The position numbers and the translations under genes were made by a program. From Planktotalea sp. (GTDB lineage: Bacteria > Pseudomonadota > Alphaproteobacteria > Rhodobacterales > Rhodobacteraceae), in NCBI RefSeq assembly GCF_018607965.1, contig NZ_JABBAM010000061.1, positions 1 to 64,000 on the forward strand: a stretch of 64,000 nt of DNA, written 5' to 3'. Below, piece by piece: positions 11,452 to 22,229 of the stretch (positions within the stretch are counted from its first letter, which is position 1; every line of letters starts with the position of its first letter). The notes under the pieces were generated by a model that saw nothing but the letters and a program-made list of their open reading frames with translations, was not told where the DNA came from and made no database searches.

Positions 11452-14394
11452 ATGCCCGATATGTGTGCTGACACGACTGAAAATACTGCAGAAACTGTTG
11501 ATTACAAAGACACTTTGAACCTGCCCAAAACCGATTTCCCCATGCGCGCGGGATTGCCCAAGCGCGAGCCTGAATGGCTGGAGCGTTGGGAAAAGATGGG
11601 TGTGTATGATCGCCTTCGCGCCAAAGAGGGCCGAACACCGTTTACGCTGCACGACGGTCCTCCCTATGCGAACGGACATTTACACATCGGTCACGCGCTG
11701 AACAAAACCATCAAAGATATGATCGTGCGTTCGCATCAAATGATGGGCTTTGATGCGCGTTACGTGCCCGGTTGGGATTGCCACGGTCTGCCGATTGAGT
11801 GGAAGATCGAAGAGCAATACCGCAAAAAGGGCAAGAACAAGGACGACGTGAATATCGTTGATTTCCGCCAAGAGTGTCGCAAGTTTGCCGCGGGCTGGGT
11901 CGATATCCAGCGCGAGGAATTCAAGCGTTTGGGCATCACAGGTAACTGGCCTGATCCGTACCTGACGATGGATTTCCACGCTGAGGCGGTGATCGCGGCA
12001 GAGTTCCAGAAGTTCTTGATGAACGGTACGTTGTATCAAGGGTCTAAGCCTGTGATGTGGTCGCCTGTGGAGCAGACCGCGCTGGCAGAGGCTGAGGTCG
12101 AGTACCACGACAAGGACAGCTTTACGATCTGGGTGAAGTTCCAAGTGAGGGGCACTGGCGATGCCACGCTGGACGCTGCGAAAGTGGTGATCTGGACGAC
12201 GACGCCTTGGACGATCCCGTCCAACAAGGCCGTCGTTTACGGGGCTGAGATTTCCTATGGTTTATATGAGGTCACTTCGACGCCAGAAGAATGCTGGCTG
12301 CGCGCTGGTGATACGTATCTGCTGGCGGACAATCTTGCTGCAGATGTATTCAGCCGTGCGCGTTTGGAAGAGGGCATGTTCACGCGCAAAGCCGATGTGA
12401 CGAGCGCGCAGCTTGAGACAATCTCTTTGAAGCATCCACTTTTTGAGGCCGAAGGCGGCAATGGCGAATGGGACGACATTCGTGATTTTCGCGCGGCTGA
12501 CTTTGTGACCGACACTGAAGGCACAGGCTTTGTTCATTGCGCGCCAAGCCATGGTATGGAGGAATTCGAGCTCTACCGTGACCTTGGGATGCTGGAACAG
12601 GTCATCACCTACAACATCATGGACGACGGCCGTTTCCGCAACGATCTGCCGTTCTTTGGTGGCAAGGCAATTCTCAAGCCGAACGGCAAAGAGGGCGACG
12701 CGAACGCGGCCGTGATCGACAAACTGGTCGAAGTTGGCGGCCTTCTGGCGCGCGGCAAGATCAAGCACAGCTACCCGCACTCATGGCGCTCCAAAGCGCC
12801 GATCATCTATCGCAACACGCCGCAATGGTTCGCGGCTGTGGATCGCGCAGTTGGTGATGGTCAGGACACGCACGGCACAACGATCCGCGAACGTGCGCTG
12901 ACCTCGATTGATGAATTGGTAAAGTGGACGCCGCAAACGGGCCGTAATCGCCTGTATTCCATGATCGAAGCGCGCCCTGATTGGGTGCTCTCGCGCCAAC
13001 GCGCTTGGGGCGTTCCGCTGACTGTGTTCACGCGCAAGGGTAAGCTGCCGACGGATCCTGACTTCTTGCTGCGCAATGATGAGGTGAACACACGCGTTAC
13101 TGAAGCGTTCGAAGTTGAGGGCGCGGATGCATGGTACAAGGACGGCGCGAAGGCACGGTTCTTAGACGGTATCATGAACCCTGAGGACTACGATCAAGTG
13201 TTTGACGTTTTGGACGTTTGGTTCGATTCTGGATCCACGCACTCTTTCGTACTTCGGGATCGTCCTGACGGCACCGAAGACGGCATCGCGGACGTCTATA
13301 TGGAAGGCACGGACCAGCATCGAGGTTGGTTCCATTCCTCGCTTTTGCAGGCTTGCGGCACGCTTGGTCGCGCGCCGTATCGCAATGTTGTGACGCATGG
13401 TTTTACGCTGGACGAGAAGGGCATTAAGATGTCCAAATCGCTGGGCAACACCATCGTGCCTGAGACGGTTGTCAAACAATACGGCGCGGATATTCTGCGC
13501 CTTTGGGTGGCGCAGGTGGATTACACGTCCGATCAACGTATCGGCCCTGAAATCCTAAAAGGTGTGGCAGATAGCTATCGCCGCTTGCGCAACACAATGC
13601 GCTTTATGCTTGGTTCTTTGAATGATTTCAGCGAGAGCGACCGCATGGAACCCGCGGATATGCCAGAGCTGGAGCGCTGGGTGCTGCATCGACTGTCCGA
13701 GCTGGATGAGACTGTGCAAGAGGGCTATAAGTCCTTTGACTTCCAAGGAGTTTTCTCTGCAGTCTTCAATTTTGCGACGGTTGAATTGTCGGCCTTCTAT
13801 TTCGACGTGCGCAAGGACGCGCTGTATTGTGATGGCGATACGGAACGCCGCCGTGCAGCGCGCACGGTGCTGGATATCTTGTTCACACGCCTGACCACAT
13901 GGCTTGCTCCCGTGCTCGTGTTTACGATGGAGGAAGTCTGGCTAGAGCGTTTTGGCGGCGAAGATAGTTCTGTGCACCTGACCGACTTCGTTGAAACACC
14001 AACAGCATGGCGCGACGCTGCATTGGCAGCCAAATGGGCGTCCATTCGTTCTGCGCGTCGTGTCGTGACAGCGGCCTTGGAAATCCAGCGGACAGAGAAA
14101 GTCATTGGTGCCTCTTTGGAAGCGGCCCCAACGGTTTATATTGCGGACGCGGACTTGCGCGCAGCACTTGAAAGCGTGCCGTTTGATGACATTTCGATCA
14201 CCTCCAAAATCACTGTGTCGGGGGATGCGGCCCCTGAGGGCGCATTTTGCTTACCGGATATCGATGGCGTCGCGGTTTCGTTCGAAAAAGCCGATGGCGA
14301 GAAATGTCAGCGGTGCTGGAAGATCTTGCCCGATGTTGGCACGCATTCCCACGCGGGTGTTTGTGGACGTTGTGACAAAGCGTTGGATGCATAA
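11452..14394 (+). CDS. ileS: isoleucyl-tRNA synthetase
   Basis: HDGPPYANGHLHIGHALNKTIKD, KMSKSLGNT, C-terminal Cys zinc site (CQRCW...CGRCD). Confidence 0.97.
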   Translation: MPDMCADTTENTAETVDYKDTLNLPKTDFPMRAGLPKREPEWLERWEKMGVYDRLRAKEGRTPFTLHDGPPYANGHLHIGHALNKTIKDMIVRSHQMMGFDARYVPGWDCHGLPIEWKIEEQYRKKGKNKDDVNIVDFRQECRKFAAGWVDIQREEFKRLGITGNWPDPYLTMDFHAEAVIAAEFQKFLMNGTLYQGSKPVMWSPVEQTALAEAEVEYHDKDSFTIWVKFQVRGTGDATLDAAKVVIWTTTPWTIPSNKAVVYGAEISYGLYEVTSTPEECWLRAGDTYLLADNLAADVFSRARLEEGMFTRKADVTSAQLETISLKHPLFEAEGGNGEWDDIRDFRAADFVTDTEGTGFVHCAPSHGMEEFELYRDLGMLEQVITYNIMDDGRFRNDLPFFGGKAILKPNGKEGDANAAVIDKLVEVGGLLARGKIKHSYPHSWRSKAPIIYRNTPQWFAAVDRAVGDGQDTHGTTIRERALTSIDELVKWTPQTGRNRLYSMIEARPDWVLSRQRAWGVPLTVFTRKGKLPTDPDFLLRNDEVNTRVTEAFEVEGADAWYKDGAKARFLDGIMNPEDYDQVFDVLDVWFDSGSTHSFVLRDRPDGTEDGIADVYMEGTDQHRGWFHSSLLQACGTLGRAPYRNVVTHGFTLDEKGIKMSKSLGNTIVPETVVKQYGADILRLWVAQVDYTSDQRIGPEILKGVADSYRRLRNTMRFMLGSLNDFSESDRMEPADMPELERWVLHRLSELDETVQEGYKSFDFQGVFSAVFNFATVELSAFYFDVRKDALYCDGDTERRRAARTVLDILFTRLTTWLAPVLVFTMEEVWLERFGGEDSSVHLTDFVETPTAWRDAALAAKWASIRSARRVVTAALEIQRTEKVIGASLEAAPTVYIADADLRAALESVPFDDISITSKITVSGDAAPEGAFCLPDIDGVAVSFEKADGEKCQRCWKILPDVGTHSHAGVCGRCDKALDA

Positions 14395-14411
14395 TCTGTA
14401 ATGAAAATTAG

Positions 14412-15248
14412 ATGAGCACATTCGTATTCTTAGCTGTTCTCGGGGCGGCGCTGCTGCATGCCAGTTGGAATGCGCTCATCAAAAGCGGTGGAAGCAAATT
14501 CACCTCCATGCTGATCATGACTGTGCTTCAGGGCGCATTTGGCGGCATCGTCGCGCTTTTCAGCGCATTTCCTGAGGCTGATGTTTGGCTCTGGTTGCTG
14601 TTTTCTGCGATGTTTCACTCTGGCTACAAGCTGTTCTTGGCCTACGCCTACGAGCAGGGTGACTTAAGCTGTGTTTACCCGATTGCGCGCGGCGCGGCAC
14701 CGATGATTGTTTTGGCGCTGAGCGGGTTCTTATTATCTGATGCCATGGCGACCTTGGAAGTGGTGGGGATCTTGGTCCTCGGGCTTGGTATATTGCTGAT
14801 GGCGCGCGGGGCGTTTGCGAATGGCGAGTCGCGTCGTTTAGTTCCCTTCGCGCTTGGCTCTGCTTTGATGACGGCGGGATACTCAATTGTTGACGGTTTG
14901 GGAGCGAGGGTTGCGGGGGACGCAGCACAATATGTAGCTTGGATGTTCTTCTTAGATGCATTGATATTTGCGCCAGTTTGCATGGCTTTGAGGGGACGCA
15001 GTGTGTTGGTTTCCAATCGCAAAGATTGGGCAATCGGGGCAGGTGTGGGCGCATTGTCTTACGCGGCCTATGCAATCGTGGTGTGGGCCATGACCGTCGC
15101 ACCCATCGCGTTGGTCACGGCGTTGCGCGAGACGTCGATCTTGTTTGCGGTTCTGATTGGATGGTTGATCATGGGCGACAAGATGGATCGCGGCAAAGCG
15201 ATTGCGACGGCGTTGATCGTGACTGGTGTCGCGCTTACGCGGATTTAG
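14412..15248 (+). CDS. EamA/DMT-superfamily transporter
   Basis: Ten predicted TM segments, internal duplication, ALRETSILFAVLIGWLIMGD. Confidence 0.8.
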   Translation: MSTFVFLAVLGAALLHASWNALIKSGGSKFTSMLIMTVLQGAFGGIVALFSAFPEADVWLWLLFSAMFHSGYKLFLAYAYEQGDLSCVYPIARGAAPMIVLALSGFLLSDAMATLEVVGILVLGLGILLMARGAFANGESRRLVPFALGSALMTAGYSIVDGLGARVAGDAAQYVAWMFFLDALIFAPVCMALRGRSVLVSNRKDWAIGAGVGALSYAAYAIVVWAMTVAPIALVTALRETSILFAVLIGWLIMGDKMDRGKAIATALIVTGVALTRI

Positions 15249-15954
15249 CGGGGATTATTTGCTGCGCGATGCCGGCAAAGGTCAGATAGACAGAGGTTAA
15301 AACCAAGCCCCAGTGTGCCCAGCTTTGCGGGTGGAAATCTACCCAAGCAGCCCATCCAGCGAAGAAGGTCCAGGCGAGTGCAATGGGGAGCGAGAGGTTG
15401 CGCCAGCGTTCTGTGCGTACGGGATGGATGAATTTCAGGGGCAAAAACATCGCGAGCGCAAGCGCTGTGACGAGGGTAAGTGTAATCCAGTATGCCGGTT
15501 GGACCGCGAAGATCACAATGATCAGCATGTTCCAGCAGCCTGGGAAGCCGGAAAAAGAATTGTCCTTCGTTTTCATGCGGTTGTCAGCGAAATACATTGC
15601 GGACGCGAAGGTGATCACGATGATCGCGACCCATCCCGGCCAACCGGGAAGCAGGCCAGACGTGAATAACGCAAAGGCTGGAATGAACACGTATGTGAGA
15701 TAGTCGATAATTAGATCGAGCAGCACACCATCAAATTGTGGGGCATATTGTTTGACATCATATCTGCGCGCCAGCGGGCCATCTATTCCATCAACAGCAA
15801 AGGCGACGACAAGCCACAAAAACATCATGTCCCAACGGGCATCGACGGCGGCGAGCATGGCAAGCATTGCGAAAACAGCACCAGTGGCGGTGAGGAGATG
15901 GACGGAGAGGGCGCGATTTTGTGGTGTCATGCGGGCGTCATGGCCTATTTTCAA
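15235..15954 (-). CDS. pcs: phosphatidylcholine synthase, CDP-alcohol phosphatidyltransferase family
   Basis: DGIDGPLARRYDV...FDGVLLDLIIDYLTYV (CDP-alcohol motif DG..AR...G..D...D). Confidence 0.87.
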   Translation of the reverse strand: MKIGHDARMTPQNRALSVHLLTATGAVFAMLAMLAAVDARWDMMFLWLVVAFAVDGIDGPLARRYDVKQYAPQFDGVLLDLIIDYLTYVFIPAFALFTSGLLPGWPGWVAIIVITFASAMYFADNRMKTKDNSFSGFPGCWNMLIIVIFAVQPAYWITLTLVTALALAMFLPLKFIHPVRTERWRNLSLPIALAWTFFAGWAAWVDFHPQSWAHWGLVLTSVYLTFAGIAQQIIPAKSA

Positions 15955-15983
15955 GTGGGGCGCAAATTTCTTTGTGCGAAATT

Positions 15984-16003
15984 TGCCTCCGGCGGGGATA
16001 TTT
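15984..16003 (+). repeat. Copy 1 of 20-mer TGCCTCCGGCGGGGATATTT
   Basis: Identical to 27697..27716; intergenic; its 5' end overlaps a perfect 9-bp inverted repeat (15962-15986). Confidence 0.85.
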
Positions 16004-16026
16004 TTAGAGAGAGGATGCGTTGGCCT

Positions 16027-16947
16027 TTAGGCTTTTGGGTGCGTGCGGTCGTAGACCTCCATCAGGCGGGCGGTGTCCACGGCGGTGTAGGCTTGGGTTG
16101 TTGAAAGGGACGCGTGGCCTAGCAATTCTTGGATCGAACGCAGATCGCCGCCTGCGCTGAGCAGGTGGGTCGCAAAGCTGTGGCGCATGGCGTGGGGCGT
16201 GGCTGTTGCGGGCAGGCCGAGTTGCATGCGGGCCTTTGCCATGACGTCTTGGATTGCGCGTGCATTGAGTGCGCCGCCACGGATGCCTCTAAAAAGGGGT
16301 GCGGTTGGTTCTAGTGGGTGTGGGCATATTTTGAGGTAGCCCTGCACGGCTTCACGTGCAGCCGGCAGGACGGGAACGACGCGTTCTTTGCCGCCTTTTC
16401 CAACGATGCGCAGGGTTTCAGGCAGTGGAACGTCTGCGCCGATCAGCCCAAGGGCTTCGGAGATACGCAGGCCACATCCGTAGAGCAGGGTGATCACTGC
16501 GCTATCGCGCGCGGCGACCCATGCATGGGGTGTTTGGTATTCAACCGTTTCAATCATCGACTTAGCGGCATCCACGGCCAGAGGGCGTGGGAGTTTCTTT
16601 TGGAACTTGGGTGCGCGGATTGTTAGGACAGCTGTGGGCTCAAAACCCTCGCGTTCGGCGAGCCAGCGATAGAAACTTTTCACCGACGAGAGTTTACGCG
16701 CCAAGGAGCGCGCGCCTACATCGGTAGAGCGCGTTGCGGCCATCCACGCGCGCATGTCGCGGGTTGTGATGCGGCCGAGCGCGCCAAGCCCTTGGGATTC
16801 ACCTGAATACTGCGTCATGAACGCGATGAAGTCTGCCGTGTCGTTGCTGTAGGCTTTGATCGTGTTTTCGGACGCGCCGTTGAGCGATTTCTGCGTGTCC
16901 AGCCAATGCTCAAGCGCGTCGCGGGCTTGGGGGGGAATCAGGCTCAA
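16027..16947 (-). CDS. xerC: tyrosine recombinase XerC
   Basis: Tyr recombinase signatures YGCGLRISEAL, HAMRHSFATHLLSAGGDLRSIQELLGHASLSTTQAYT; start may be TTG at 16947. Confidence 0.92.
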   Translation of the reverse strand: MSLIPPQARDALEHWLDTQKSLNGASENTIKAYSNDTADFIAFMTQYSGESQGLGALGRITTRDMRAWMAATRSTDVGARSLARKLSSVKSFYRWLAEREGFEPTAVLTIRAPKFQKKLPRPLAVDAAKSMIETVEYQTPHAWVAARDSAVITLLYGCGLRISEALGLIGADVPLPETLRIVGKGGKERVVPVLPAAREAVQGYLKICPHPLEPTAPLFRGIRGGALNARAIQDVMAKARMQLGLPATATPHAMRHSFATHLLSAGGDLRSIQELLGHASLSTTQAYTAVDTARLMEVYDRTHPKA

Positions 16948-16957
16948 GAAAGTAGCT

Positions 16958-17665
16958 TCATGAAAGCCAAAGACGCATGGCGCGTTCAAATACACCGCCG
17001 AAGAAAGCGAGCAGGTCCGTGCCTTGCTGGGGCGTGAATTGATGCGGATCTTCCGCGCCCATCACCAACATGCCGGGCAAGCGACCTGGGCCGAAATCAA
17101 GGGTAAGGCAGGCCTCTGAGCGGACCCAACCCGCGGCTTCCGCATAGATTGCCTCATGTCCTTCAGACATTTGGCGCAGGGTTACATTGCGCGAGGGACG
17201 ATCTGGATGGCCGCCGAGGTATGTGGAAATGAAGCCCGGTTCTGCAACGCAAAGCACGTCGGAAAGTTTGCTGACAGCGGGTTCGTCATCGGCCTGAACG
17301 GATTCAAGCACGAGGCGGATGCAATCAACGCGTAGAATTTCTGCGACTTCGCCACCGAGGTCTTTTAGGAAGGCTTCGAAATCGACGGGGTCCAGCATAC
17401 GCAAAATGGCACGGTGGACTTGATTAGTACTTGCGAGGTTTTCGTAAGCGGCCGCAATCACAGAGCGATGCGTATCCTCTAAACGGTCAAGGCGCGCCTC
17501 TAGGCGCTCCATTGCGATGCCGCGTAGATCGACGATATTACCGCCCATTGCACGTTCATTTGCTTCTATCAAAGCCTTCATCAGGTCTTTGTCTTCGAGG
17601 ATCACGTCAGGGCGTGTGATGATCCGCTCCCGCAGATCATCTGTCATTTTTGCGGTGGTGTTCAT
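16958..17665 (-). CDS. DUF484 family protein
   Basis: Typical gene upstream of xerC; LRERIITRPDVILEDKDLMKALIEANE. Confidence 0.82.
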   Translation of the reverse strand: MNTTAKMTDDLRERIITRPDVILEDKDLMKALIEANERAMGGNIVDLRGIAMERLEARLDRLEDTHRSVIAAAYENLASTNQVHRAILRMLDPVDFEAFLKDLGGEVAEILRVDCIRLVLESVQADDEPAVSKLSDVLCVAEPGFISTYLGGHPDRPSRNVTLRQMSEGHEAIYAEAAGWVRSEACLTLDFGPGRLPGMLVMGAEDPHQFTPQQGTDLLAFFGGVFERAMRLWLS

Positions 17666-17713
17666 GCTGCTCTCGTACTTTTTTCTTTTGCCTATAGCAC
17701 AAGAGCAGAGAAA

Positions 17714-18367
17714 TCAGAGGATTTTCTGACCCGTCTTTGCCCAATCGGCCATGAACTGTGCCAGACCTGCATCGGTCAGCGGGTGATCGGCCAGCTTTTT
17801 GATAACTGCGGGCGGCGCTGTGATCACGTCTGCACCGATCAATGCGGAGTCCAGAACGTGGTTCACGGTGCGGATAGACGCGACCAGAATTTCTGTGTCG
17901 TAGCAGTAGTTGTCATAGATTGTGCGGATATCTTGGATCAAATCCATGCCGTCGATGTTGATGTCATCCAAGCGACCCACGAAAGGCGAGATGAATGTAG
18001 CGCCGGCTTTTGCGGCGAGCAAGGCTTGGTTCGCAGAGAAGCAAAGCGTGACGTTAACCATCGTACCTTCAGCAGAGAGCGTCTTACAGGTTTGCAGGCC
18101 AGCCCATGTAAGCGGCACTTTTACAGTGATGTTTTCTGCGATATTTGCCAACTTGCGGCCTTCTGCGATCATCTCTGCGGCCTCTGTTGCGACAACTTCG
18201 GCGGAGACTGGACCGTCTACCAATGCGGCGATCTCTTTGGTGACCTCAAGTATGTCGCGGCCAGATTTCATGATCAACGAGGGGTTGGTTGTGACGCCGT
18301 CCACCATGCCAAGATCATTAAGTTCAGCGATTTGATCGATTTCAGCAGTGTCTACGAAGAATTTCAT
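17714..18367 (-). CDS. fsa: fructose-6-phosphate aldolase / small transaldolase
   Basis: [32 protein letters not shown]; 217 aa. Confidence 0.92.
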   Translation of the reverse strand: MKFFVDTAEIDQIAELNDLGMVDGVTTNPSLIMKSGRDILEVTKEIAALVDGPVSAEVVATEAAEMIAEGRKLANIAENITVKVPLTWAGLQTCKTLSAEGTMVNVTLCFSANQALLAAKAGATFISPFVGRLDDINIDGMDLIQDIRTIYDNYCYDTEILVASIRTVNHVLDSALIGADVITAPPAVIKKLADHPLTDAGLAQFMADWAKTGQKIL

Positions 18368-18424
18368 GGATGCAGTCCTTTGATGGGTTGGCGTCTGTTA
18401 CTGGAGGCTTTACCTCATATACGT

Positions 18425-20653
18425 ATGACCGAAAAGCCCCCTATTGATAGCGCTAACAGCGATACGCCGGATTTCTTCCATGAAGGGGATTTGGTTGGCG
18501 TTTGGACGACGCAGCCTTTGGGGCGGCGTCTGGATTACAAAGCGCCTGAGGGCGGATGTTGGCTGGGTGCGTTTGTCGAAGTGCCGCTGGGACCGCGCAA
18601 AGTGATGGGCGTGGTTTGGGGCGCGGGCAAGGGCGATTGGGATTATGCCAAGACGCGCAAAGTGATCCGCGCGCTGGATGTGCCGCCGATGTGTAGCGAA
18701 TTGCGTGAGTTTCTGGAAAAAGCAGGTGCGTATACGCTGACTGATATGGAGAGCATGTTGCGCCTTGGTGTGCGTGCGCCGGGCCTTGGTGATCCACCTT
18801 CGATGCGCAAAGTCTATCGCAAGGGTGATGTTGAACCGGACCGGATGACTGAACCGCGTGGTCGGGTTCTGGATGCGCTACAAGAATACGGTGATCTATC
18901 GTTTACGCTAAAAGAATTGAGTGAAGCAGCGGGTGTAACATCGTCGGTTGTGAAGGGCTTGGTCAAGCTGGGCTCTGTGCGCGAGGAAGACACGCCGCGC
19001 GATTTGCCCTATCCGCGTTTAGATCCGGAATTGCCCAGCAAGACCTTGGCGGCGGATCAGGCGGACGCGGCAGACGTGTTAAAGGCAGGGATCAAGTCGG
19101 GTGCCTATGGGACGACCTTGCTGCGTGGTGTGACGGGTTCGGGCAAGACCGAAGTTTATCTAGAGGCGGTGGCGGAGTGTTTACGCCAGGGGCGCCAAGC
19201 GCTGGTCCTTTTGCCTGAGATTGCTCTGACGGCAGAGTTTTTGACGCGGGTGCAGGCGCGCTTTGGTGCGAAACCTGCGGAGTGGCATTCAGGCGTGACC
19301 ATGACAGAACGCCGTCGCGCGTGGAAAATGGTGGGTCAAGGCGGTGCGCAATTGGTGGTTGGCGCGCGTTCTGCGCTGTTTCTGCCATTTCGCGATTTGG
19401 GATTGGTTGTGGTCGATGAAGAGCATGACACATCCTACAAACAAGAAGACGGCGTGCTATACAATGCGCGCGATATGACGGTGCTGCGCGCGTCGATTTG
19501 TTCGGCGCAGGTGATTTTGGCCAGCGCGACGCCGTCATTGGAGAGTTGGGCCAATGCGGAAGCGGGAAAATACACGCGGATCGATCTGACGTCGCGCTTT
19601 GGCGATGCTGTCATGCCTAACATGCGCGCGATTGATATGCGGGACGTGAAACTGGCAGGCAATCGTTGGATTTCACCGCAGATGAAGGCCGAGGTCGAGG
19701 CGCGTGTTGCTTTGGGTGAGCAGTCTTTGTTGTTTATTAACCGTCGTGGATACGCGCCTGTCACGATTTGTCGGGCCTGCGGACACCAGATTGGTTGTGA
19801 TCACTGTGACGCGCGGATGGTAGAGCACCGCTTTCAGAAGCGGTTAGTGTGTCACCAGTGCGGTGAAACAAAAGCAATGCCAGAGATTTGTCCATCCTGC
19901 GAGGCAGAGGATCGATTGGCGGCCGTTGGGCCGGGTGTTGAGCGTTTGGCCGAAGAAGCGGCCGAGTTATTTCCCGATGCGCGCATTTCGACCCTGAGTT
20001 CGGATATGTATGGATCAGCCCGTGCGTTGAAGGCCGAGATTGTTGGTATTGCCGAAGGAGCGGCAGATATTATCATCGGGACGCAATTGGTGGCCAAAGG
20101 GCATAACTTTCCTTTGCTAACGCTGGTCGGTGTGATCGATGCGGATTTGGGTCTGCAAGGGTCTGACCTTCGCGCCGCTGAGCGCACGTTCCAATTGATG
20201 CGCCAAGTGGCGGGACGAGCAGGGCGATCTGTGAAAAAAGGCACCGCGTTGATGCAGACGTATCAACCAGAGCACCCTGTCATTCGTGCAATTCTAGCGG
20301 GCGATGAGAATAGTTTTTGGACAGCCGAGGCCGCAGAGCGCCGCGCGGCAACCGTACCGCCCTATGGTCGGATGGCGGGCATCATCCTGTCATCGCCTGA
20401 CGTGCAAGAGGTTTTTGAGCTCGGTGCAGCGCTTGCCCGACTTGATGGGCCTTTGCGCCAAATTGGAGCGCAAGTTTTTGGACCCGCGCCTGCGCCCATT
20501 GCGCGTGTGCGGGGGCGTCACCGAGTACGTTTGTTGGTGAAGGCAGATAAGAACGTGCCTTTGCAACGTGCGTTGACGGCTTGGATCAAGCAAGTACGCG
20601 TGCCAGGGCAGGTGCGTTTAAGCGTCGATATCGACCCTCAAAGCTTTTATTAG
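18425..20653 (+). CDS. priA: primosomal protein N' (replication restart helicase)
   Basis: LLRGVTGSGKTEVYLEA, VDEEHDTSYKQ, zinc-binding Cys cluster CRACGHQIGCDHCDARM; start ATG 18425 chosen. Confidence 0.95.
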   Translation: MTEKPPIDSANSDTPDFFHEGDLVGVWTTQPLGRRLDYKAPEGGCWLGAFVEVPLGPRKVMGVVWGAGKGDWDYAKTRKVIRALDVPPMCSELREFLEKAGAYTLTDMESMLRLGVRAPGLGDPPSMRKVYRKGDVEPDRMTEPRGRVLDALQEYGDLSFTLKELSEAAGVTSSVVKGLVKLGSVREEDTPRDLPYPRLDPELPSKTLAADQADAADVLKAGIKSGAYGTTLLRGVTGSGKTEVYLEAVAECLRQGRQALVLLPEIALTAEFLTRVQARFGAKPAEWHSGVTMTERRRAWKMVGQGGAQLVVGARSALFLPFRDLGLVVVDEEHDTSYKQEDGVLYNARDMTVLRASICSAQVILASATPSLESWANAEAGKYTRIDLTSRFGDAVMPNMRAIDMRDVKLAGNRWISPQMKAEVEARVALGEQSLLFINRRGYAPVTICRACGHQIGCDHCDARMVEHRFQKRLVCHQCGETKAMPEICPSCEAEDRLAAVGPGVERLAEEAAELFPDARISTLSSDMYGSARALKAEIVGIAEGAADIIIGTQLVAKGHNFPLLTLVGVIDADLGLQGSDLRAAERTFQLMRQVAGRAGRSVKKGTALMQTYQPEHPVIRAILAGDENSFWTAEAAERRAATVPPYGRMAGIILSSPDVQEVFELGAALARLDGPLRQIGAQVFGPAPAPIARVRGRHRVRLLVKADKNVPLQRALTAWIKQVRVPGQVRLSVDIDPQSFY

Positions 20654-20762
20654 TAACAGAAAATTACTGCAAATTTAAAAATACAGCCCCGATTCTGCAA
20701 ATTTGCATCAAAAATGGACTTAGTGATGAGGCTCTCTTGATTGTACTTCATTACATTAGGTT

Positions 20763-21644
20763 ATGGTTTTCCGGGGGGGTGAGGCTATTAATAAGAATTG
20801 GGATGATTTGCGATATCTGCTCGCGTTGGAACGTACAGGGTCAGTGAAATCTGCGGCGGACATGCTTAAAACGAGCGCGACAACAGTCACGCGCAAAATC
20901 GCTATTATTTCGGATCGGTTTAAAGAACCTGTATTTGTTAAAAGCAACAATCAAAGGCTTTTAACCGAACTTGGACAACGGCTTTTTGACATAGGTGTGA
21001 AACTTGAGACGTCTATTGCGAATTTAGGTGTCGGGTACATTTCTGGAGAACATTAAGGCGATGTCATGGTCACGAGTTTGGACTTTATTAATCGAACGCT
21101 CGTTTTCCCCAGATTGCACGAGTTTCATGCAAAATATCCTGGCATCAAGTTAAACCTACATAGTTCTAACGCGAATTTGAGTTTGGCATACGATGAGGCA
21201 GATGTAGCGATTCGTCTTGCGCGGCCGACCTCTGGTCGACTTCACGCTAAGAAGTTATGTGATCTAAAATACTCGTTATTCTGCCCAAACGAGGGTAATC
21301 CGGACGAATGGATAGGGCGTGAAGAAAATCTTGACTGGATTCCTGAAATGAAAACGGCCCGCACCTATTTTGAGGCCAAGCCGATCCTGCGAGTGACCGA
21401 CCACAAAGCTGCATTAGATGCATGCAAAAAACTAATGGTTGCCGCCGTTTTACCTGATATTTTGGTGAACGACGAAACCAATGTTTTTCAGGTGCCCGGC
21501 ACCCCATCGATAGAACGCGAAGCATGGCTCGTGACCCATGAAAGTAGATTGAAAGATCCAAAGCTCATGATTGTGAAGCAGTGGATCGAAGAGTGTTTCG
21601 TGGATTTGCAGTTTGCTCAAAAACTGACGCGACAGATCGCATAG
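20763..21644 (+). pseudogene. LysR-type regulator split by an in-frame TAA (HTH part 20763..21056, effector-binding part 21066..21644)
   Basis: N-part has LysR HTH (WDDLRYLLALERTGSVKSAADMLKTSATTVTRKI); C-part has substrate-binding fold start (VTSLDFINRTLVFPRLHEFHAKYPGIKLNL); same frame, only TAA at 21054-21056 between. Confidence 0.7.
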
Positions 21645-21684
21645 GTCGACTTGCCTAACGGTATGCTCGAAAAGGGCGCTTCGT

Positions 21685-21978
21685 CTAGGCCCAGTAAAAC
21701 GTAAGGGGTTTGGTGTCTGAGCGGGTGATTTTCCCTTTTGCTTCCAAATCAAGCTGCACCGTTTTTGCCCACCACCCTGAGGTTTTTCCACGGGGGAAGA
21801 GGACGGGTGACAGATGTGCTTTTGCTGCATTTGTGATTTCATCGAATGTCATACCAGGAGCGCAATGTGGCAGGGTTTTTATGAAAGCCGCGTGCATGTC
21901 GTTGTATTTATCCGCGCGCACGTTTTCAGTTCGGCCGGGCGTGTTGATGTTCTGAACGGTGATCTTTTGCACACTCAT
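21685..21978 (-). CDS. small conserved hypothetical protein (DUF6958-like)
   Basis: 97 aa ORF, MSVQKITVQNINTPGRTENVRADKYNDMHAAFI...GKTSGWWAKTVQLDLEAKG. Confidence 0.6.
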   Translation of the reverse strand: MSVQKITVQNINTPGRTENVRADKYNDMHAAFIKTLPHCAPGMTFDEITNAAKAHLSPVLFPRGKTSGWWAKTVQLDLEAKGKITRSDTKPLTFYWA

Positions 21979-22229
21979 AAGAGGCAGTTTAGCACATTTT
22001 CAAACATAAACCAAAGAGTGCCGTTCAAAGGTTTAAAAGCGAAGGAATGGGGCAACGGGAACCTAAATGTAACTTGGTCAGTCTTCGTTTCTGATAGTCA
22101 GAACCGTTCGAAAAAAAGCCGCATTAAACCGGTGTGCTGATCGGGGACTGGAAGGAAATGCAGTGTGTGTTGGCCGAGAGGTCTGAAATAAGTCTCGCCA
22201 ATCGCCATGCTTCGTCCTATTGCAAACCT

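Noticed and set aside
17783-18424. N-terminal 214-aa extension of the priA ORF in the ORF track
   Set aside because: It runs antisense to the fsa gene; the PriA sequence begins at ATG 18425.
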